DNA of 64,000 nt, from IMG/VR virus record IMGVR_UViG_3300028384_000422, positions 1 to 64,000 of that record. The stretch is one strand, 5' to 3'. Position 1 is the stretch's first letter. Every line of letters starts with the position of its first letter. A model generated the notes under the pieces. That model was not told the origin of the DNA. It saw nothing but the letters and a program-made list of their open reading frames with translations, and searched no databases. This DNA comes from a virus. A program made the translations under genes and the position numbers. Positions 58,782 to 64,000 of this stretch are shown here, piece by piece.

Positions 58782-60499
58782 TTTTCAACGACTGCAATAT
58801 ACAAACCATTCCACCAATCCTTGTCATCTTCTACGATCTCTGTCCTGATAATTCTGTCGTAAACAACATCTTTACCCTTCAAGAATTCTTTTGCGTTATC
58901 AACAGCACCATTAAAGTTTGCATCATCAACAACTAAGATGTATGAATCTTCTGCTTGATTGTGAATATGTTCTAAGTTAGGAATCATATTGTCTTCAATC
59001 TCTGCATCATAGAAGATAACATTAGGTTTGAAGTCTGGATTAAACTCCATCTGTAGGATAGGTTTAACACAGAAACCAACTGAACAATCTGTATTGAAAT
59101 ACTTCTCAGCGTTCTGAATAAACTCATCGATAGGATTATCAATGGTATATTTGTCAAATAGATTCTTATTTTTAGGACGAATACATCCTTCAGAGAAATC
59201 ATCAATAGCATATGCTTTTACTGCCTCGTTACCCATCAGAGCAGCAAACAACGTGCTGCCTGTGTAACAACCAACATCTGCATAGATTGTACCACGCTCT
59301 GAACATAGATTGTTCAAGAAATGTCTAACTTTATTAGAAGACAGACCAAGAACATTATATCCATCGGGTTTGAAGTTGGAGTTATCGTCCACAGCATTAT
59401 CAATGGCACGGATGACTCTATCTACCAGAGGATTCATTTCACGCTTTTGTTTCTTCAGTCGGAATTCTACCACAGTTTCACAATAGTTACAATCCCAACA
59501 GTCAAACTTACATGTCTTGATCTTTTCACGCCATTTGTTGATAGGTGCATCGGGCATATCAACATCCTGCATGTAATCCTTAAACTCAGGATACATTAAA
59601 CTACAAGTGGGATCATCCCATCGCTTAATAAGATCCATGGACTCTAATAGTCGCATAGTATCTTCTCTACCATGTAGTTTGAATACGTCAATAACATCTA
59701 AGAATTCTTTCCAATCACTCTTCCATGGGGGAAGATTAGCAACCTTAAGTTCATGTGCAGGATCAACTGCGTCCCATCGTGAACATGAAATACGACTGAT
59801 TTCACTGTTGAAGTATTGCGGTTCTGTTCCTTGTCGTGTGCTGTTGTACTGATAATGTTCAGGCATGATAGGACAACCACCCCAACAATGTTCATTAGCA
59901 AGTAATGACAACTCTATAGGAGTTCCTTTCTCTGCACAATATTCTTTTGCTTGTTTGATACGATCCAATGCTTCTCTGTCTCGCATAACATCACGATCCA
60001 GATTAATATAATTGAATCCAGCACTAGCGAGAGTGACAATCTCGTTAGGTTTGACTACCTCACGAATAATAGTATTCTTGATCTTTAGTTCAGGATATTC
60101 TTTTTGGATTTGTCCTGTCATCACCCATGATGTATGAGGAATAGTTGCAGTCCTAACACCAGCATCATACAAGAACTTAAAGTTTTTAATAAACTCATCT
60201 AAGTTCTTTTGATCTGGACGCACCCAGATGTTATTAAACGTAGCAGACAAAGGAATACCAGTCTTCTCACCAATCACCAGAGCATTGATAGCAACCTGCT
60301 GTGCATCTGTCTCTGTACGAAATACATCACCCATCGCATCTTGCGAGAATGGTGGCATCCTAGAGGTGAAATATAGATCGTAAATTAGATGTTGATGCTG
60401 TAAAAGGAAGGGGACTAACCCTTCCTCAATATAATCAAGATCCAGTTTCGGATTTATCGGAAGACTGAAGATAGCGGTCTTCAACGTTGTTGTTTGCAT
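58778..60499 (-). CDS. U32-like [Fe-S] domain fused to a SAM methyltransferase
   Basis: A 573-residue two-domain protein. Residues 1-345 resemble U32 (UbiU/RlhA-type) TIM-barrel proteins: a long barrel with GVRTATIPHTSWVMTGQ, NYINLDRDVMRD, then the Cys-rich segment NEHCWGGCP (Cys205, Cys209), Cys239, and CKFDCWDCNYC (Cys330/334/337/340) that could hold an iron-sulphur cluster. Residues 345-573 are a class I methyltransferase: motif I YADVGCYTGSTLFAAL (406-421), an acidic AIDDFSEGC (431-439), and FYDAEIEDN. U32 proteins use Fe-S clusters in oxygen-independent hydroxylation; the fusion target is unknown. Overlaps neighbours at both ends. Confidence 0.78.
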   Translation of the reverse strand: MQTTTLKTAIFSLPINPKLDLDYIEEGLVPFLLQHQHLIYDLYFTSRMPPFSQDAMGDVFRTETDAQQVAINALVIGEKTGIPLSATFNNIWVRPDQKNLDEFIKNFKFLYDAGVRTATIPHTSWVMTGQIQKEYPELKIKNTIIREVVKPNEIVTLASAGFNYINLDRDVMRDREALDRIKQAKEYCAEKGTPIELSLLANEHCWGGCPIMPEHYQYNSTRQGTEPQYFNSEISRISCSRWDAVDPAHELKVANLPPWKSDWKEFLDVIDVFKLHGREDTMRLLESMDLIKRWDDPTCSLMYPEFKDYMQDVDMPDAPINKWREKIKTCKFDCWDCNYCETVVEFRLKKQKREMNPLVDRVIRAIDNAVDDNSNFKPDGYNVLGLSSNKVRHFLNNLCSERGTIYADVGCYTGSTLFAALMGNEAVKAYAIDDFSEGCIRPKNKNLFDKYTIDNPIDEFIQNAEKYFNTDCSVGFCVKPILQMEFNPDFKPNVIFYDAEIEDNMIPNLEHIHNQAEDSYILVVDDANFNGAVDNAKEFLKGKDVVYDRIIRTEIVEDDKDWWNGLYIAVVEK

Positions 60500-61316
60500 A
60501 ATCAGTTAATACTCCAGAGGTGTCAAACATTTGAGGTCCTTGACCTTTTAACATATTCTCTACTTTTTCTTCTGCTGCTGCTTTAATCTTACCGACATTG
60601 ATATTCATAGCAGTAGAATATGTCATTGCCAGATCAGTCACTGCTGCTTGATCTTCAGGACTCATCATAAGCATACTATCTAGATTGCCTGCTTGAATCC
60701 TACCAGTGGTAAGAAGATCGATGGAGCATTGTTTTGCTAAACGAGCAATCCAATATTTAACCTCTTCACCTTCCTCATTTTCTTTTGCGAGGATGGTTGC
60801 CTTGAGTGTCTCCAGATCTTCGAGATCAACATTCTCTCCTGTGCGCTCTTTGATGATACGCAACAGACCTTCAATCTCTCTCTTACACTGACGCAGTTTG
60901 TTGTGCCATACTTGTTTATCGAGAAGCAAAATCTCGATTTCATATTCTTTATCTTGCTTGAAATATGGATCTTCCTCAGTCTCTATTTCATGGCGAATTC
61001 TAGCGATATCGTTGAGTGTTCGCTTATATGAAATGGTTACTTTCTGGAGAGCATTAAATCGCGTCTGGATCTCCATAATTGCTTGACGCATTTGACGCCA
61101 AGGTGTTACCTGTGAGTTAACAACAAAATATTTGTTTTGATAATCAGTTTGACCAAAGAATTGAGAATCACTCCATCCGACCAATCCTTCATCAAAATCA
61201 GATAAGACCCAGGGATCAATGTTCTCTAGGTCTTCGATTGTTTTAGATAAAGGCAGTCTCTCAGAATCTAATTCCGTACTCAAAAGGTTCTTTTCTGACG
61301 ATGAGTCCGTCTTCAT
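60435..61316 (-). CDS. Hypothetical coiled-coil protein in fibre block
   Basis: A 293-residue protein. The start at ATG 61316 is preferred to a TTG two codons upstream. Middle region is a long coiled coil (RTLNDIARIRHEIETEEDPY, then LLLDKQVWHNKLRQCKREIE), followed by an acidic helical domain and a Gly-Pro-Gln turn near the end. It overlaps both neighbours (~55-65 bases). Present in this position in other cyanophages as far as I recall; perhaps fibre chaperone or structural. No enzyme motif. Confidence 0.78.
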   Translation of the reverse strand: MKTDSSSEKNLLSTELDSERLPLSKTIEDLENIDPWVLSDFDEGLVGWSDSQFFGQTDYQNKYFVVNSQVTPWRQMRQAIMEIQTRFNALQKVTISYKRTLNDIARIRHEIETEEDPYFKQDKEYEIEILLLDKQVWHNKLRQCKREIEGLLRIIKERTGENVDLEDLETLKATILAKENEEGEEVKYWIARLAKQCSIDLLTTGRIQAGNLDSMLMMSPEDQAAVTDLAMTYSTAMNINVGKIKAAAEEKVENMLKGQGPQMFDTSGVLTDYANNNVEDRYLQSSDKSETGS

Positions 61317-62016
61317 TTTCAATACACCTACCGTAATTTAGACATTGTTGATTTGACATTGAGATTCCGAAGTAATCTTCTAGGAATACATTGACATCAG
61401 CGACATTTGTGATTGCTTTTAATTTAACAATCAACGTCTGTTCTGCAACAGCGAGATCAAAAAGTTTGCCTTTCCACTCACCCTGTTTCTCGACAACTTT
61501 ACCAGCAAACTGTTCAGTTGTCAACCCACGAAGTTCTGCTAACCTATGAATTAACTTAGTTTCGTGACTATTGTCTGCCAAATATGCTTGAGATTCTGCA
61601 AGTTGGTCTCCCCACGTTGCATCTTCAAGACTACTATATGTAGCACGGAGTTCTTGATATCTTTTTTCAAATACTTCTTGCACTGCTAATGCAACTACTT
61701 TCTTCATGAAAGGCAATGTATATTGCTGCTGAATAGCAGAATCAACTGCTACTTTATCTTTTTGTGTAGTCCCTTCTTCACTCTCACCATACTCAGATCT
61801 TTCTGCTCTGTATTCACCCCAGTATCTCTGACCAAAGGTGCCAGTCTTATAATCAAATCTAAGATAATGAATGTATTGAGGAATATATTGGAAGTATTGA
61901 TCTTCCAATTCAAAGACTTCTAGACCTAAGAAGTCACCAATTCTTGTACCCCAGACTTTAATCTGAGGCCATTTCTCTTCATCGAGAACGATAATATCGG
62001 GATTAGTAGTTGCCAT
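61261..62016 (-). CDS. Hypothetical fibre-associated protein
   Basis: A 251-residue mostly helical protein. N-terminal EEKWPQIKVWGTRIGDFLG and QYFQYIPQYIHYLRFDYKTG look like a small beta domain; the rest is helical (VVALAVQEVFEKRYQELRAT). One-base overlap with the fibre gene upstream. Not recognised beyond its position in a fibre operon. Confidence 0.78.
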   Translation of the reverse strand: MATTNPDIIVLDEEKWPQIKVWGTRIGDFLGLEVFELEDQYFQYIPQYIHYLRFDYKTGTFGQRYWGEYRAERSEYGESEEGTTQKDKVAVDSAIQQQYTLPFMKKVVALAVQEVFEKRYQELRATYSSLEDATWGDQLAESQAYLADNSHETKLIHRLAELRGLTTEQFAGKVVEKQGEWKGKLFDLAVAEQTLIVKLKAITNVADVNVFLEDYFGISMSNQQCLNYGRCIENEDGLIVRKEPFEYGIRF

Positions 62017-63410
62017 CAGAAGTTAGGAATAGTTGTGCCGTAGTTGTATTGTGCGACGCCATTGTCATCAACACCAGAAATAGCAGATGCAGAAGAACAA
62101 TGAGCAGAACTCATGCCACCATGACCAGTCGGAGGTGAAGATCCACCAAGGTTAGTAACACCATCAGTTTGATAGTTCACCTTGAAGGTGTTGTTATTCT
62201 GAGAACCATTATAGTTACCCAAGCAATAACCTTTCCTCATTCCAATTTCAAAGTTTTCCTCACCCATTCTACCGAAGTCAATACCTCTAACCTGAATACC
62301 TGATGTATCATCACACTTTTGATTGCCATTCTGGTTATTGTTACCAGTTCCAACATACATGTGACCTAACATAGTACCAAGAATTTTCTTCCATCCATCA
62401 CCACCAGGTCCATGGTTCCAACTAACCCAAGATTCAGTCTTAAATGTCATTGCTTGACGTGTGCCACCACGCTTATACCATCCTTTTGTTCTAGAGTTAC
62501 CACCCCATGTAGGGTCATCACCACCATCACCATGGTTAGGAGGGAATCCAGATGTTCTCATAACCTCTGTAACAACATTAAATGCATCAGTTCTAGCGTT
62601 ACCACCACCCTGTAGATAGGATATTCCACCAGAATGTTCATAATCTTGGAATGAACCCATCGATCCTCTGTTAACAGTCATATCCCAAGAGTTTTGGTGT
62701 GAGATACCAGATTCAGAGGTCATACTGAAACCAGACGTATAGTTAGAAGAACCTCTATAAGTGTTCTCCATAGAATGGAAGAAGTGTCTATTATCCGAGA
62801 AAGATCCTGCCATATAAGCACCAGATCTATCAAGAGTATCACCTAAGTTTGATGATGTATCTGTAGCATGAACAGTTCTATTGACGTTTCTCCATGGTGA
62901 ACCACTTTGATATCCACCACCAACATATCCATGGGTCCAAATTCTTGCCAATCCCCAATCATTTAGGACACCTTCAAAAGACCAATATGCTTCAGTTCCA
63001 TTGGATTTAAGGACAGCACCCTGAGAATAATCAACACTAAATCTATCGGTAGATTGATTCGGTGTTCCTCCACCGCTACCAGCAATAGGTCCCCATTCGG
63101 GTTGATTTGTGCTGCTATTTAAGGAATATCCCTCAAACGTGCCATCAGTTGTATTATATCGGAACATACCTTGAACAGGTGTTCCAGGGCGTTGAGCAGT
63201 TGTACCAACGGGAACAACAACACTACCCGTTCCAGAAATATCTAAGTTTGATCGCGGATTTGTAGTGTTAATACCAACTTCATTATTCGCACTATCGACA
63301 TACAGCGTGCCCGAATCAAAGTTAAAATTGCCACTAGATTCCAACTGGAATTGTGCCGTTCCGCCACCACCACTTAAAGAAACTACTCTATCTACATTAA
63401 GTTGGGACAT
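62016..63410 (-). CDS. Tail fibre protein
   Basis: A 464-residue protein. The N-terminus (FDSGTLYVDSANNEVGINTT, then NPRSNLDISGTGSVVVPVG) is the repeat found at the base of many phage fibres. A GTTAQRPGTPVQGMFRYNT block follows, a common fibre shaft element. The C-terminal ~300 residues are Gly/Ser/Asn/Trp-rich and unlike the shaft, as in receptor-binding tips. A GATAAATA box lies 22 bases upstream of the ATG. Confidence 0.86.
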   Translation of the reverse strand: MSQLNVDRVVSLSGGGGTAQFQLESSGNFNFDSGTLYVDSANNEVGINTTNPRSNLDISGTGSVVVPVGTTAQRPGTPVQGMFRYNTTDGTFEGYSLNSSTNQPEWGPIAGSGGGTPNQSTDRFSVDYSQGAVLKSNGTEAYWSFEGVLNDWGLARIWTHGYVGGGYQSGSPWRNVNRTVHATDTSSNLGDTLDRSGAYMAGSFSDNRHFFHSMENTYRGSSNYTSGFSMTSESGISHQNSWDMTVNRGSMGSFQDYEHSGGISYLQGGGNARTDAFNVVTEVMRTSGFPPNHGDGGDDPTWGGNSRTKGWYKRGGTRQAMTFKTESWVSWNHGPGGDGWKKILGTMLGHMYVGTGNNNQNGNQKCDDTSGIQVRGIDFGRMGEENFEIGMRKGYCLGNYNGSQNNNTFKVNYQTDGVTNLGGSSPPTGHGGMSSAHCSSASAISGVDDNGVAQYNYGTTIPNF

Positions 63411-63432
63411 ACCTAGTCTTGTACCTTCGTAT

Positions 63433-63440
63433 TATTTATC
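63433..63440 (-). promoter_or_regulatory. Late-promoter-like GATAAATA before the fibre gene
   Basis: GATAAATA on the minus strand 22 bases before the fibre ATG, overlapping the stop of the LamG-like gene. Spacing equals that of the other late promoters here. Confidence 0.6.
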
Positions 63441-64000
63441 AGATATCGAAATCATCTTTGTAGTAATTATAGATCTGCGTTCTTTCCGCCTCTGTAATAT
63501 GTCTATTGTAATACATGAACACAGGGAAAGAACCGCAGTTCTGAGATGAACTATGAGGGTTTCTATCACCCTGACCCCATGCACCTACATGGTGAAATCC
63601 TCTATTAAATTGTGCATTTCCATTGTTAATGGTTGCTCTAGCACTTGCCTCGTCATTCAAATAACATTGATAGCAAGGAGAATACTGACCAGAAGTATAG
63701 TTAGATAATCTCCAAGTATACATGTTGAACTTACTATCCCAGTTAGGGAATTGATCAATATCATATCCACTATCTTGGAAACCAGCATTATTGTTATCAT
63801 ACATGCCTAGACTTCTACCGCCGTCTTGCACAATAATCTGATGGTCGGCATCACGAGAACGCAAAGGTGTCCTCCACTGACTATTGTCTGTTCTCCACTT
63901 CAAGAAGAAAACAACACTAACAGCAGGAAAATACGGGACATCAATGTAATTGGAATGTGAGAACTTAGCACATCCAGAACCATTCACTGAGAAGTCCATG
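63439..64000 (-). CDS. LamG-like fibre/lectin protein (5' end may lie outside window)
   Basis: A 186-residue frame to the window edge. The ATG at 63999 could be an internal Met. Sequence pattern (NYIDVPYFPAVSVVFFLKWR, then HQIIVQDGG, NSKFNMYTWRLSNYT and HHVGAWGQG) is that of a concanavalin/LamG-type beta sandwich, often a sugar-binding head on phage fibres. It ends with a helix AERTQIYNYY, as LamG_3-type domains often do. Likely receptor binding. Confidence 0.72.
   Translation of the reverse strand, partial: MDFSVNGSGCAKFSHSNYIDVPYFPAVSVVFFLKWRTDNSQWRTPLRSRDADHQIIVQDGGRSLGMYDNNNAGFQDSGYDIDQFPNWDSKFNMYTWRLSNYTSGQYSPCYQCYLNDEASARATINNGNAQFNRGFHHVGAWGQGDRNPHSSSQNCGSFPVFMYYNRHITEAERTQIYNYYKDDFDI

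Overview
The window reads as one continuous 64 kb piece of a T4-like marine myovirus genome, most likely a cyanophage infecting Synechococcus or Prochlorococcus (cyanomyovirus, Kyanoviridae-like). The evidence is a colinear set of recognisable T4-type structural proteins (gp25, gp6, gp8, gp13, gp14, gp15, gp16), a DUF4815 fibre/baseplate protein, an Mtd-N-type tail fibre, a UvsW-like SF2 helicase, 2OG-Fe(II) oxygenases, and many tiny overlapping genes of cyanophage type. Every gene I can support lies on the minus strand, so the window should be read from 64,000 down to 1. Long plus-strand frames are antisense shadows. No integrase, tRNA, rRNA, CRISPR array, insertion sequence or host metabolic gene was found. 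No gene-free stretch exceeds 300 bases.

Layout in transcription order. (1) 64.0-56.8 kb: a host-recognition block. It holds a LamG-like fibre end, a tail-fibre protein, two fibre-associated proteins, a U32-like/methyltransferase fusion overlapping a 2OG-Fe(II) oxygenase gene, a small membrane protein, a glycine-rich adhesin and an XkdW-like protein. A terminator closes this block. (2) 56.7-46.9 kb: a cassette of about 37 very short, mostly acidic genes, many joined by ATGA or TGATG overlaps. It also carries a 2OG-Fe(II) oxygenase, a UvsW-like helicase, an AbrB-like protein and three consecutive small hydrophobic or basic peptides. Sigma-70-like promoters, terminators and repeated dyad/leader elements punctuate it, as expected for early genes read by host polymerase. 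(3) 46.9-1 kb: the late virion module. Its order is gp25, gp6, a giant 6483-residue baseplate/fibre protein in the gp7 slot, a cupredoxin-tailed fibre protein, a 1399-residue YHYH/cupredoxin protein, gp8, a 2430-residue DUF4815 protein, two small coiled-coil proteins, a repeat-rich tail fibre broken by two frameshifts, then gp13, gp14, gp15, gp16, a small virion-like protein and the start of a DUF5872-like gene.

Regulation visible in the sequence. NATAAATA-type late promoters precede several virion genes (10189, 19519, 24999, 57970, 63433; CTAAATA at 46929). TTGACA/TATAAT-like promoters precede small-gene operons. In two places the loop of an intrinsic terminator hairpin is itself the -35 box of the next promoter.

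Most interesting points: the 19.5 kb single gene, the terminator-loop/-35 modules, a family of operator-like dyads at early start sites, the U32-methyltransferase plus oxygenase operon next to the adhesins, copper-site-like cupredoxin motifs in virion proteins, an apparent ATA start codon after gp16, and a tail-fibre gene split into three frames. All functions come from reading the sequence and from family knowledge; no database search was run.
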